This document shows positions 19,580-28,684 of a DNA stretch of 64,000 nt, one piece after another. Each line of letters starts with the position of its first letter. Position 1 is the stretch's first letter. Origin of the DNA: Lederbergia citrisecunda (GTDB taxonomy: Bacteria; Bacillota; Bacilli; Bacillales; Bacillaceae_C); assembly GCF_018343695.1 (NCBI RefSeq), contig NZ_JAGYPJ010000001.1:1685001-1749000 (forward strand), given 5' to 3'. Both the position numbers and the translations under genes were made by a program. The notes under the pieces are model-generated. The model searched no databases and had not been told where the DNA came from. It saw nothing but the letters and a program-made list of their open reading frames with translations.

Positions 19580-21752
19580 TGCTAATCACCTTCTGTTGTT
19601 TTAAATCAGGGTACTCAATTCTTGAGTGAAATATGCCATTTAATGTTTCACAAAATCTTATCTTTACAAGTTCAATTTCCTTCAACGTAAGATCACATTC
19701 ATTAAACTGCCCATCCATGATTCTATCTTGTGCAATATGATGAACAAGTGATCGAATCTCCCCTGGAGTTGGGTTTGCCATGGATCGAACAGCCGCTTCT
19801 ACACTATCCGCTAAACTTATTACAGCTGCTTCCCTTGTTTGTGGCTTTGGTCCTGGATAACGATAGTCACTTTCCGGTATATCTTCATTTATTTTTTTCG
19901 CTTTGTAATAAAAATACTTAAGCAAACTTGTTCCATGATGTTGCTCTGCAATATCGACAATCTCTTTCGGCAATTTATGTTTCCGTAATTCCTTCGCTCC
20001 GTCTGCAGCATGAGAAATAATAATATCCTTACTCGTTTCAGGCGGAAGACGATCGTGAGGATTCTCTATATTCATCTGATTTTCAATAAAAAATGGAGGT
20101 CGCTTTGTCTTACCTACATCGTGATAATAACAGCCGACTCTAGCTAGTAAACCATTTGCTCCTATCGCTTCACATGCAGCTTCCGCTAGATTTGCCACCA
20201 TTACACTATGATGATACGTTCCAGGTGTTTCAGTTAACAGTTTTTTCAATAAAGGATGATTTGGATTGGATAACTCGATCAATCTCATTGTCGACAATAT
20301 TCCAAATCCTGCTTCAAAGAACGGCAGGAGGCCGATTGTAAGTACAGATGATAAGATTCCGGAAACAACCGAAAACAATCCAAAATAAAGATATTCTGTA
20401 AGAGTGAACTGTCCACCTCCAATTAACAATAAGAAAAAGATAAGCAGTAGATTAATACATGATACTAATAAACCCGCTCGTAATATATGGCTTCTCTCAT
20501 TTCTTGATGAAACGAATAATACACCAGCCAACCCACTAAATAGAATATAAACAGCAATTTCGATATCTATTGTATCCGAAATTCCATCATGGAAAACAAT
20601 ACTGCCACAAGATGCTATAATAATCGTCATCATAAGAGCTAATCTCTCATTGATCATTGTTTTAATTAACATCGGGGCCATCGCCGCTGGGAAAATATAG
20701 GCGATTTTATTTAAATTATCGCCTTCCATTAAACCAATAATTTTCATAATAATGATTGAACAAATGAAAATTAAACTGGACAAAAGCAAATAATTTTGTT
20801 TTTTTTCATCGGATATAGACATCCGAGAAAAATAAATATAAATCGATCCAATTGTCAAAAGAACAAAAATCCCTAATCCGATAATCGGTTTTATAGTAGG
20901 ATTACTTTTTAACAATCCTAGCATTTCCAACTGCCTATATGTCTCTCTGTCAATTAAATGACCTTCCTGTACAATGATTTGCCCTTGCAATATTTTTACT
21001 GGTTCGACATCTTCTTTAGCATGTTTTTTTCTTTCTTCCGTTAGAACAGGGTCGTATAAATCATTAGGAACGATAGCATACTTACCTAACTCTATAGCAG
21101 CGCTTTTCAGTTCATCCGTTAATCCAGACGTTTTAAGATGATCAGCTACTGCTTTTCTAGCTGCTTCGACTCCGTCTTCACGAATCTTTTCATTCATGAC
21201 TGATTCCACATTCTGGACAACAATTTCTCTTGTTTTTTGCAGTTCTGCCCCATCTGTTTCCAATAATGCAATAAAAATTTGGTCAGAAATTGAACTTGTG
21301 ATGTCTTCTGAAACATTTTCAGTAAGCTTTGTTTTAAGCTGCTTCAACCTAGTTTGTAATGTTATTGCAACTGACTCTTCGTTCTTCTTATCTGATGTAT
21401 TCTCATCTATTATTTTATTGGATTCATAATTTGTATCCTTAACAAAATCAAAAATAGATGTGATTAAAGAAACACGATTTTGAGCCATTTCCTTTTTAAA
21501 TACATAAACTTTGTCGATTTGATCAGCGGCATTTTCTCTAGCTTCAGCAGTCCTTATTTCATCCTCTACTGTCTTTGGGGATCGGATGGTTTTATCCGCT
21601 ACTGAAAAAAGTTCGATATCATACGTTTCCGGCTTTACATTGTGATATAGAATGGTGAATAGTAATAATCCAAGTATGCAGTAAATAAGAGTTGTAAATA
21701 CCTTAAAGCTAAGGAACGTTCGGATTTTGCTTATATATGCTTGAAAGTCCAT
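19563..21752 (-). CDS. pgpH: Cyclic di-AMP phosphodiesterase PgpH (7TM-HD protein, YqfF)
   Basis: 729 residues. Order: N-terminal membrane helix (about residues 15-38), a large extracytoplasmic 7TMR-HDED domain to about residue 280, seven membrane helices to about 480, and a cytosolic HD domain with HHSVMVANLAE and YYHDVGKTKRP (HD metal ligands). It hydrolyses c-di-AMP to pApA. Start ATG 21752 follows GGAGGATTTT. First gene of pgpH-ybeY-dgkA, all overlapping. Confidence 0.95.
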   Translation of the reverse strand: MDFQAYISKIRTFLSFKVFTTLIYCILGLLLFTILYHNVKPETYDIELFSVADKTIRSPKTVEDEIRTAEARENAADQIDKVYVFKKEMAQNRVSLITSIFDFVKDTNYESNKIIDENTSDKKNEESVAITLQTRLKQLKTKLTENVSEDITSSISDQIFIALLETDGAELQKTREIVVQNVESVMNEKIREDGVEAARKAVADHLKTSGLTDELKSAAIELGKYAIVPNDLYDPVLTEERKKHAKEDVEPVKILQGQIIVQEGHLIDRETYRQLEMLGLLKSNPTIKPIIGLGIFVLLTIGSIYIYFSRMSISDEKKQNYLLLSSLIFICSIIIMKIIGLMEGDNLNKIAYIFPAAMAPMLIKTMINERLALMMTIIIASCGSIVFHDGISDTIDIEIAVYILFSGLAGVLFVSSRNERSHILRAGLLVSCINLLLIFFLLLIGGGQFTLTEYLYFGLFSVVSGILSSVLTIGLLPFFEAGFGILSTMRLIELSNPNHPLLKKLLTETPGTYHHSVMVANLAEAACEAIGANGLLARVGCYYHDVGKTKRPPFFIENQMNIENPHDRLPPETSKDIIISHAADGAKELRKHKLPKEIVDIAEQHHGTSLLKYFYYKAKKINEDIPESDYRYPGPKPQTREAAVISLADSVEAAVRSMANPTPGEIRSLVHHIAQDRIMDGQFNECDLTLKEIELVKIRFCETLNGIFHSRIEYPDLKQQKVISSDTAN

Positions 21753-22056
21753 AAAATCCTCCATACCCCATTATTGCTGACTAAATTCAGCATTATATTA
21801 AAATAATAACAGTTTTATAAAGCGAAAACACTCGAATTTTGTAATTGCTATTAAAATAAGCACTCTTCTATATATTAAGACGAAATGAATCAAAAAAAGT
21901 TCCTTAGAAAAGACGAAAGGAGTTCGAATTGGACAATAAATTAGATACTGCTATTTTTAAATCTCATTTTTAATTTGATACTATTTTTGGAGCGAGATCA
22001 TATATAACAGATTGAGAAAAAATGAAAACCCCGCTATATAACGGGGTATGAATAGA
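21753..22056. other. pgpH upstream region, no firm gene
   Basis: AT-rich gap between the phoH stop and pgpH start. It contains the phoH terminator (22018-22047) and presumably the pgpH promoter. A plus-strand 14-codon frame (TTG 21929, stop 21971-21973) has AAAGGAG six bases upstream; I do not call it a gene. Confidence 0.4.
22018..22047 (-). terminator. Intrinsic terminator after phoH
   Basis: ACCCCG / CGGGGT arms (22028-22033, 22042-22047) with loop CTATATAA; minus strand continues TTTTCATTTTTT. Directly downstream of the phoH stop at 22057. Confidence 0.85.
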
Positions 22057-23028
22057 TTATCCAGGTAAGGAATCATGTCCCTCAAATGCTTCAATGATTT
22101 TGCCAACTAACGGATGTCTGACAACATCACTTTGACTAAGGTGAATAAACGAGATTCCAGGTACTCCATTTAAAATAATTTCTGCAGCCATTAATCCAGA
22201 TTTTGCTCCTTTAGGTAGGTCTACTTGAGTAGAATCCCCTGTAATGACCATTTTTGATCCAAGTCCTAGGCGTGTCAAAAACATTTTCATTTGTGCCTGA
22301 GTTGTGTTCTGAGCCTCGTCCAAAATAACGAAAGCATCGTCTAATGTCCTTCCTCTCATATAAGCGAGTGGTGCAATTTCGATTGTTTCACGATCAATTA
22401 GTCGCTGTGTATGTTCTGCTCCTAAAACATCATGTAATGAGTCGTATAATGGACGTAAGTAAGGATCTACTTTTTCTTTTAAATCGCCAGGTAAAAAACC
22501 TAGGCTTTCCCCTGCTTCAATGGCAGGTCGTGTAAGAATGATTTTATTCACTTTATTATTTTTCAATGCATTCACAGCCATTACCACTGCAAGATACGTT
22601 TTTCCTGTTCCAGCTGGTCCAATCCCAAATACGAGATCTTGCTTACGTATGGCATCAATATACTGACGTTGTCCCAATGTTTTTACACGAATAGCTTTCC
22701 CTTTCGTATTCCGGGCAATTTCTTCTTCAAAAAGTTCGGTAAAATACTCGATTCGATTTTGTTTAGCCATTTTTGCAGCATAAGCAACATCTCTCTCGCT
22801 AATATGAATACCTCTCCGAATGACGTTTAGAAGCTGCTTTATTGTATCTTCTGCTTGCTCGATTGCTGATGGTTCACCAGATAAATTTACTGTTTCCCCT
22901 CTCGTTACAATTGTTACGTTAAATTGTTCTTCTAGCAATTTCAAATTGACATCTGCGTTTCCAAATAATACAAATGCCTCATCTTGATTTTCTATTTCAA
23001 TTTTTGCTGTAGTAATTTCTGTTGACAT
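22057..23028 (-). CDS. phoH: PhoH-like ATPase (PhoH/YbeZ family)
   Basis: 323 residues. An N-terminal KH-like part (about residues 15-90) precedes the P-loop ATPase domain with Walker A GPAGTGKT, LTRPAIEAGE, DEAQNTT (Walker B) and TGDSTQVDLP. PhoH family ATPases are linked with YbeY in RNA metabolism; YbeY is encoded close by. Starts three bases after the yqfD stop (23032), same operon. Confidence 0.95.
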   Translation of the reverse strand: MSTEITTAKIEIENQDEAFVLFGNADVNLKLLEEQFNVTIVTRGETVNLSGEPSAIEQAEDTIKQLLNVIRRGIHISERDVAYAAKMAKQNRIEYFTELFEEEIARNTKGKAIRVKTLGQRQYIDAIRKQDLVFGIGPAGTGKTYLAVVMAVNALKNNKVNKIILTRPAIEAGESLGFLPGDLKEKVDPYLRPLYDSLHDVLGAEHTQRLIDRETIEIAPLAYMRGRTLDDAFVILDEAQNTTQAQMKMFLTRLGLGSKMVITGDSTQVDLPKGAKSGLMAAEIILNGVPGISFIHLSQSDVVRHPLVGKIIEAFEGHDSLPG

Positions 23029-23031
23029 TCG

Positions 23032-24219
23032 CTAGTCTCCTTGAATGATTGGTCTTTCCTCCGCAATATTTTCAATAACTTGAAAATTTATTGATATTTT
23101 AACTTTACCATTGTCAACTTCTTGTTGCAAAATATATTCTCCATCAACACGTGCTTCAGCAGGTATATTATTCTCCAAATCCCTTCTTGCTAATTCTTTT
23201 GCTGCCTCAATCGCTTCCTCCTTCGTCAAAGAACGTGGCAAATTTTCATTTTCTCTTATTGTTCTCTCGGAATAAACTATCGGAAGCTTCCATCCTAAAA
23301 AATATAGATCATGATCAATGGTATCTATCTCATATTGTTTAAAATCCACCTTTTTAAACCCCCAAAAAGGTAACTTTAATTTACCTATAACAACATAATG
23401 TCTTCTAATTTCTTCTCCACTATATACTTTAAAATTTGATTTTAAAGGGAATTCAACTTTCGTATTATACCAAGTAATACCCCAAACTTCCCCAGTAGCC
23501 GATACAAGTTTTGGCTTTGCTTCATTGCCAATTACGCCTGATACGAGAAGTTGTCCTTTTTCTACGTACTGATTAATTTTCACCATGGATTTTCCTTTTT
23601 CAACGAACACATCAGCAATAATAGCTTTTTTCTTAGCAACTAAATGGCTCGGACTTTTTAACTCTGGTTTTTTAGGTTCATTTTTTTGTACTACATTGAA
23701 ATGGAAGGTTGTCCCTTTTAATTCCACACCTATCCATGTAATGTTATCAATTTTTTCGGTTAACTTTTGCTGAATGACATCTGGTTTATCGTTTAGCAAA
23801 TGGAGAGAACCAACCTTAATGCCTAGATGTGTCAATTCTTTTCTCATTTTATGTTCAGTTTCAGGGTCTGCCCCCTTAATCTCAATTCCCCATGTAATAT
23901 TTGATAGAATAAAGGCAATAAGGAAAAATAATACGATTCCTATTAGAAAACCACTATTTTTAATCGCTCTTCTCCATAAAAATGGTAAACCTTCACCTCG
24001 AATAAATGTAATCGAGCAATCCACTTTACGAGCAGCATTTCGAAATTTATGTAAATCCGGAAGAGCGATATAAAAAAGGACAGCTCCATTTTTCCTTTTT
24101 CTCACTTTCCACATGATAAGACCTGATTGAGCAAGTCGATTGATCAACCGCTCAATCCCTCTACCGTCTACTTTTACTAACACTCTTCCAGTAATAAACG
24201 ACAACCACTGATTCTTCAA
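23032..24219 (-). CDS. yqfD: Sporulation protein YqfD
   Basis: 395 residues. Cytosolic N-terminus, a single membrane helix (about residues 92-112, FLIGIVLFFLIAFIL), and a large external domain. Similar to B. subtilis YqfD, expressed in the mother cell under sigma-E and needed for full sporulation efficiency; its exact role is unsettled. Eleven bases from yqfC and followed closely by phoH, the B. subtilis order yqfC-yqfD-phoH. Confidence 0.9.
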   Translation of the reverse strand: MKNQWLSFITGRVLVKVDGRGIERLINRLAQSGLIMWKVRKRKNGAVLFYIALPDLHKFRNAARKVDCSITFIRGEGLPFLWRRAIKNSGFLIGIVLFFLIAFILSNITWGIEIKGADPETEHKMRKELTHLGIKVGSLHLLNDKPDVIQQKLTEKIDNITWIGVELKGTTFHFNVVQKNEPKKPELKSPSHLVAKKKAIIADVFVEKGKSMVKINQYVEKGQLLVSGVIGNEAKPKLVSATGEVWGITWYNTKVEFPLKSNFKVYSGEEIRRHYVVIGKLKLPFWGFKKVDFKQYEIDTIDHDLYFLGWKLPIVYSERTIRENENLPRSLTKEEAIEAAKELARRDLENNIPAEARVDGEYILQQEVDNGKVKISINFQVIENIAEERPIIQGD

Positions 24220-24230
24220 CTATGCCACTC

Positions 24231-24515
24231 CTATTCGTCTAAATAATGGACTTCTTCTATTTTTCCTTCAAGTAATAGTTCATCTGGTAAAATTGTCTTG
24301 ATGACAAAAGAATTTCCTTTTATAAGCAGTTGCCCTTGTTTTAACAATAGACGCAATTCCTTATCTGTAAAAACGAGAAGTCCTTTATGATTTTCAATAT
24401 AAATGTGCAATTGTCCAACAATCGTTACTCTTGGCAAATCCATGACTACGTCTGCAGGAAGTTCCGTTTTGAATGCCATCCATTTTCGTAATTTGTTGGT
24501 CCATTTTTTGGCCAT
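24231..24515 (-). CDS. yqfC: Sporulation protein YqfC (YabP/YqfC family)
   Basis: 94 residues. Basic N-terminus KKWTNKLRKWM followed by a beta-rich YabP/YqfC domain (VTIVGQLHIYIENHKG, LLIKGNSFVIK). Family members act in spore-envelope morphogenesis. The SD sequence AAAGGGGG eight bases before ATG lies in the 3' arm of a very strong hairpin, so translation initiation may be controlled (see 24516-24562). Confidence 0.92.
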   Translation of the reverse strand: MAKKWTNKLRKWMAFKTELPADVVMDLPRVTIVGQLHIYIENHKGLLVFTDKELRLLLKQGQLLIKGNSFVIKTILPDELLLEGKIEEVHYLDE

Positions 24516-24562
24516 AAAAAAGAACCCCCTTTCCTCTCATATGTATGAGTGGAAAGAGGGTT
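24516..24562 (-). promoter_or_regulatory. Terminator-like hairpin that contains the yqfC ribosome-binding site
   Basis: Arms of 18 bases at 24523-24540 and 24545-24562 pair with two mismatches around a 4-base loop. On the minus strand it reads AACCCTCTTTCCACTCAT, loop, ATGAGAGGAAAGGGGGTT, then C and six T right up to the yqfC ATG. It is both an intrinsic terminator by shape and a structure masking the SD (AAAGGGGG). It may simply end the upstream transcript if yqfC has its own promoter within or after it. Confidence 0.75.
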
Positions 24563-24735
24563 TCATCACACTTTCTTATCAGAAAAGCGCCTGAGCTCTT
24601 ATCATCGAAGTACATCCTCACTGGATGCTGGGCTGTCGAAGTTGGCGTGGGACGTTGCAGTCTTAGTCGACGGCTGATTACGCTAAACACCGAAAGCCTA
24701 ATGATTAGTGCCTTTATATATAATAATTTATTCCC
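24563..24735 (-). other. Leader region between the FloA-operon last gene and yqfC, no gene
   Basis: Non-coding. More GC-rich than other gaps, with a small hairpin CATCC-AGTGA-GGATG (about 24611-24625) and GAAAAGCGCC near 24590 that resembles one end of the family 2 repeat. It does not match any riboswitch consensus I know. Confidence 0.4.
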
Positions 24736-25212
24736 TTATAAACGTTTTATCTTTTCATAAGGTTTTAATGATCGAGGAGGTCCGAGTACCTCCGACATAA
24801 CAATCCCTTTTAGAATATCATTCGCTTGAAATTGAAATTCTGGGACTTGTTCATGTTTATTATGTTGGTCGACCTGTTTAATTGTTTTCGCTCGCATCCG
24901 GTGCTTTTCTTCTTCTACCTTCAACTCTTCCAATTTTTTCTTTAGCTCTTCTTGCTTATCATTAACAGTTGGTTGAGTCTTTGTAATAAGAATATCAGCT
25001 ACCTCTTTTAAATTACGAGCTTTCGTAAGCTCAGGAAATACTTGCTGCATTGGCTTAACAGGTTCTTCCTCTTGTTCAAAGTATGTTTGTATCGGCCTTG
25101 CAACTGGCGGGGGCATACGATGCTCCCGCTCCTCTTGTTGATTCGTGCCGCTTTTACGTTTAAAAATAAAACTGATTGCAGCTACTAGTATAAACAATAA
25201 AAATGTTTCCAA
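24736..25212 (-). CDS. Hypothetical protein in the YqfB position
   Basis: 158 residues. N-terminal hydrophobic helix (METFLLFILVAAISFIF) followed by a charged, coiled-coil-like region (about residues 85-110, rich in Glu and Lys) and a conserved-looking C-terminus NDILKGIVMSEVLGPPR. TTG start 25212 behind GGGGGTAAC. It lies 32 bases after floA, the place of yqfB in B. subtilis, but I cannot confirm homology by eye. A single-pass protein with a cytosolic tail, possibly linked to the flotillin neighbourhood, is an inference. Confidence 0.7.
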   Translation of the reverse strand: METFLLFILVAAISFIFKRKSGTNQQEEREHRMPPPVARPIQTYFEQEEEPVKPMQQVFPELTKARNLKEVADILITKTQPTVNDKQEELKKKLEELKVEEEKHRMRAKTIKQVDQHNKHEQVPEFQFQANDILKGIVMSEVLGPPRSLKPYEKIKRL

Positions 25213-25244
25213 AGGAGTTACCCCCTTTCAATTCACGATACATA

Positions 25245-26255
25245 TTATTCTGGCTTATTTTTATCTACTGGTTTTGTCATTTTCCCAATGGAGTCGCGCA
25301 TATCAGTATCGGCTCCAATATTTTTCAATGAGAAGTAGTCCATAACACCTAAGTTTCCTGATTTCAACGCTTCTGCCATCGCTTGAGGAACTTCCGCTTC
25401 AGCCTCAACAACCTTCGCTCTCATTTCTTCAACGCGAGCCTTCATCTCTTGCTCATTTGCAACAGCCATCGCTCTTCTTTCTTCTGCTTTCGCTTGAGCA
25501 ATTTTTTTATCAGCTTCAGCTTGGTCAGTCTGTAGTTGCGCTCCAATATTTTTACCGATATCAACGTCAGCAATATCAATCGATAGAATTTCAAAAGCTG
25601 TACCGGAATCTAAACCTTTTGATAGAACTGTACGGGAAATCATATCAGGATTTTCAAGGACCTTCTTATGATTATCACTGGAACCAATAGTGGAAACAAC
25701 ACCTTCACCTACACGGGCGATAACTGTATCTTCCCCAGCACCCCCTACAAGGCGTTCAATGTTAGCTCGTACTGTAATACGGGCTTTCGCTTTTACTTCA
25801 ATACCGTCCATCGCAACACCCGCGATAAATGGTGTTTCGATAACTTTAGGGTTAACACTCATTTGGACAGCTTCTAACACGTTACGACCAGCAAGATCGA
25901 TCGCTGCTGCACGTTCGAAAGTCAATTCGATGTTTGCACGTTGAGCCGCAATTAACGCATTGACTACCCTATCAACATTACCCCCTGCAAGATAATGACT
26001 TTCAAGCTGGTTTGTAGTTACTTTAATTCCTGCTTTATGCGCTTTAATCAATGGGTTGACAACTCGACCGGGAATAACCCTTCTTAATCTCATCCCAATT
26101 AACGTGAAAATTCCAATTTTAACTCCTGCCGCAAGGGCGGAAATCCACAGCCCGATTGGTACAAAAGTAAATAATACTGATAGTACAATGATTCCGATTA
26201 CGATTGCTACAATTGCAAAAATCATTTCTGGACCTATTACCATACCTAATGCCAT
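25245..26255 (-). CDS. floA: Flotillin-like protein FloA
   Basis: 336 residues. Two N-terminal hydrophobic stretches form a membrane hairpin (to about residue 52), then the SPFH-type region ([39 protein letters not shown]) and a C-terminal Ala/Glu-rich coiled coil ([19 protein letters not shown]). FloA scaffolds functional membrane microdomains. Start ATG behind GGAGGTAACGGA. Very close to the B. subtilis sequence, and follows the NfeD partner gene by 32 bases. Confidence 0.96.
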   Translation of the reverse strand: MALGMVIGPEMIFAIVAIVIGIIVLSVLFTFVPIGLWISALAAGVKIGIFTLIGMRLRRVIPGRVVNPLIKAHKAGIKVTTNQLESHYLAGGNVDRVVNALIAAQRANIELTFERAAAIDLAGRNVLEAVQMSVNPKVIETPFIAGVAMDGIEVKAKARITVRANIERLVGGAGEDTVIARVGEGVVSTIGSSDNHKKVLENPDMISRTVLSKGLDSGTAFEILSIDIADVDIGKNIGAQLQTDQAEADKKIAQAKAEERRAMAVANEQEMKARVEEMRAKVVEAEAEVPQAMAEALKSGNLGVMDYFSLKNIGADTDMRDSIGKMTKPVDKNKPE

Positions 26256-26287
26256 TCCGTTACCTCCTAGTTCTCAAAAAAAGTCGC

Positions 26288-27589
26288 TTATAATTCCCTT
26301 ACTACGATGCGTGAACCTTCTACTTTCACGACTTTCACTTTTGTATTATTTTCGATAAAACTTCCTTCAGCAACTACATCAAGACGTTCTTCGTCAACTT
26401 TTACTGTGCCTGAAGGTCTTAAAGGTGTAACCGTAACCCCTTCACGCCCAATCAGTTCAAGACGATTCACATTTGAAACGTAGCCACTTTCTGTGTTTGT
26501 TGAATCAGTTAGGATAAGCTTCTTAAATATATTCATCCGTTTACCAAACACCTTTAACATTATAATAATTGCTAAAATGGATAAAAATAAAGCAATGACG
26601 ATGGAAATGGCCATGTGTAATAGATTCCCACCTGCCATGATGATACTGCCGATTACAGCTACCGTTCCAAGTAGCCCGGCGATTCCACCCGCTAGAAAAA
26701 ATTCCGCTGCGATCAAAATAATCCCTAATACAAATAGTATGATGGATTCATATCCAGCCAGTCCTGCAACATAATGTCCGAAGAAGAAAAGCAGCAGTGC
26801 ACTCAAGCCCATCGCTCCTGGCACCCCAAACCCAGGTGAATATAATTCAAGCACAAGTCCCAAACTAGCTATTGATAGAAGAATGGGAACAACAACAGGG
26901 TGCGTAATAAATCTTGCAATTTTTTCAGCAAAGGTCAATTTAACTGTGTGAACATTGGCATCTTCAAAACCTAGTTTAATGAGAAGTGCATCTAAATTTT
27001 TTACGGTTCCTTCTGAGTAGTGCACTTGTACAGCTTGTTCAGCAGTAAGTGTCAATAGCTTTCCATTTTCTTTTAAATCAGGTAAGTCGATACTTTTAGT
27101 CACCATCGCTTTTGCAATTTCAGGATCACGTCCATGATCTTCCGCCACACCAGCCATTGCAGCTAGCCACATACTCTCCGCTTTTTCTCCCGCAGTATTA
27201 CCAGACCCGTCAATAGGAGCAGATGCTCCCATAGTAGCAGTTGGTGTCATATAAATCTCATCTGAGTGAAACGCAATATATGCCCCTGCAGAAATAGCCA
27301 AAGGATTCACAAATGCTACAGTATCAGTATTCGTATTGGAAATTAAATTTCCTATTTTAAGGGCAGCGTCAACACTTCCTCCAAGAGTATCCATGTCAAA
27401 AATAATTAAATCTGCATTATTTTCTTCTGCTGTATTAATTGCTCTGTTCAAATACGCATATAATCCTTGTTCTACTGTTTCATCAATTGGTATTACATAA
27501 ACGTTCGCTCCTTTGCCATCTGCTTGTGCAGGCAGTACAGATAGTATAACCGCTGCTAACATACAAATAGCAATTAACACTCTTCTCAT
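26288..27589 (-). CDS. yqeZ: NfeD family membrane-bound serine protease-like protein (YqeZ)
   Basis: 433 residues, the long NfeD1b form. A signal peptide (about residues 1-23, ending AQA) precedes a ClpP-class protease domain (DTLGGSVDAALKIG; nucleophile-region PLAISAGAYIAF; TATMGASAPI), then four or five membrane helices (about 225-370) and a C-terminal OB fold soluble domain. NfeD proteins are genetically linked with flotillins, here floA directly downstream. Confidence 0.93.
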   Translation of the reverse strand: MRRVLIAICMLAAVILSVLPAQADGKGANVYVIPIDETVEQGLYAYLNRAINTAEENNADLIIFDMDTLGGSVDAALKIGNLISNTNTDTVAFVNPLAISAGAYIAFHSDEIYMTPTATMGASAPIDGSGNTAGEKAESMWLAAMAGVAEDHGRDPEIAKAMVTKSIDLPDLKENGKLLTLTAEQAVQVHYSEGTVKNLDALLIKLGFEDANVHTVKLTFAEKIARFITHPVVVPILLSIASLGLVLELYSPGFGVPGAMGLSALLLFFFGHYVAGLAGYESIILFVLGIILIAAEFFLAGGIAGLLGTVAVIGSIIMAGGNLLHMAISIVIALFLSILAIIIMLKVFGKRMNIFKKLILTDSTNTESGYVSNVNRLELIGREGVTVTPLRPSGTVKVDEERLDVVAEGSFIENNTKVKVVKVEGSRIVVREL

Positions 27590-27690
27590 CCAATCCCCCC
27601 TTCCGAAGCGTTTATAACAGTAATACGAATAAAATCAGATAAAGATTCAAAAAGATTATGGATTCTCTTTTTATTATACCTGAAAAATGT

Positions 27691-27726
27691 AAAAAAGCCG
27701 ACAAGCATTACAGCTCATCGACTTTT
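27691..27726 (-). terminator. Intrinsic terminator after yqeY
   Basis: Imperfect arms AGCCGACAAGC / AGCTCATCGACT around ATTAC; the minus strand runs into TTTTTT. It lies just past the yqeY stop at 27739, separating yqeY from yqeZ. Confidence 0.8.
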
Positions 27727-27738
27727 CTTGACTGTTTA

Positions 27739-28185
27739 TTACGATAAATGCCGTTGGACAAGCTTACTTACGAGTGATCCGTCTGCCTTTCCTTTTACTT
27801 TTGGCATAAGAATACCCATTACTTTGCCCATATCAGTTTTTGAAGTTGCACCTGATTGGGAGATTGCCTCTTTCACAAGTGATTCTACTTCTTCTTCTGA
27901 TAATTGAGGTGGCATATATTTTTCCACAAAAGCTAGTTCCTGTTGAACTTTTTCGACTAGATCATCACGATCAGCTTTTTGAAATTCAAGGAGGGAGTCT
28001 TTGCGTTGCTTTACTTCGCGAGAAAGGACTGTCAATTCTTCTTCTTCCGATAATTGTTGTTGGCCAAGCTTTATGGCTTCATTTTGCAAGGCTGCTTTCA
28101 TCAAACGGATGACGGAGAGTTTTTCTTTTTCTTTATTCTTCATCGCTTGTTTCATATCTTCGTTTAAACGCTCAAGAAGACTCAT
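27739..28185 (-). CDS. yqeY: GatB/YqeY domain protein
   Basis: 148 residues, typical for free-standing YqeY. Helical N-terminal part ([34 protein letters not shown]) and C-terminal helical domain like the tail of GatB ([19 protein letters not shown]). Thought to interact with tRNA or tRNA-dependent amidotransfer; the role is not established. Starts 13 bases after rpsU, the conserved S21-YqeY pair. Confidence 0.93.
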   Translation of the reverse strand: MSLLERLNEDMKQAMKNKEKEKLSVIRLMKAALQNEAIKLGQQQLSEEEELTVLSREVKQRKDSLLEFQKADRDDLVEKVQQELAFVEKYMPPQLSEEEVESLVKEAISQSGATSKTDMGKVMGILMPKVKGKADGSLVSKLVQRHLS

Positions 28186-28198
28186 ATTTACACCCTCT

Positions 28199-28372
28199 TT
28201 AGAACTTACGCTTTCTGGCAGCTTCTGATTTTTTCTTACGTCTTACGCTTGGCTTTTCATAAAATTCGCGCTTTCTGTATTCTTGTAAAGTCCCTGTTTT
28301 AGAAACTGTACGTTTGAAGCGGCGAAGAGCATCTTCAAGCGATTCGTTTTTACGAACTACTGTTTTTGACAT
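28199..28372 (-). CDS. rpsU: Ribosomal protein S21
   Basis: 57 residues, [20 protein letters not shown] onward, very basic tail. A component of the 30S subunit near the anti-SD region of 16S rRNA. ATG 28372 follows GGAGGGAAAG. The open frame extends upstream to 28468 but that part has no similarity and no binding site. Confidence 0.97.
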   Translation of the reverse strand: MSKTVVRKNESLEDALRRFKRTVSKTGTLQEYRKREFYEKPSVRRKKKSEAARKRKF

Positions 28373-28475
28373 CTCTCTTTCCCTCCCTCCGAACATAGCA
28401 ATAACATGTTCATACATGGAAACCATGTACTTTGCAATTATAATATAAGGTTTTTGACAGGTCAACAATCTAATT

Positions 28476-28580
28476 TAATGAAAAGCGCAAGTATCGCGAC
28501 GTTAATGGACAAGTAAGCAATTTTAAACGCTGTAAGTCCGCTTTTAGACTTATGCGTATGTCAAAAATCTTAAACCTGTG
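28476..28580. repeat. Possible degenerate family 2 repeat
   Basis: GAAAAGCGCAAGTATCGCGACGTTAATGG resembles the reverse complement of the family 2 end (GAAAAGCGGAAGCGCCTCG), and a small hairpin AAGTC..GACTT follows. It lies in the divergent rpsU/yqeW gap (28373-28684), which holds no gene and must carry both promoters. Confidence 0.45.
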
Positions 28581-28684
28581 GCTCTTGATTCATAAAAAAT
28601 ATATACAATTTTTAACTTTGCATAAGTGAGACTTCGAGCATGTCTAACAATTACAATCATATATTTATTTTAGAGGTGAAGGAC

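Noticed and set aside
24403-24760. Frames on both strands around the yqfC leader
   Set aside because: They cross the strong hairpin and the yqfC start and have no binding site or protein-like composition.
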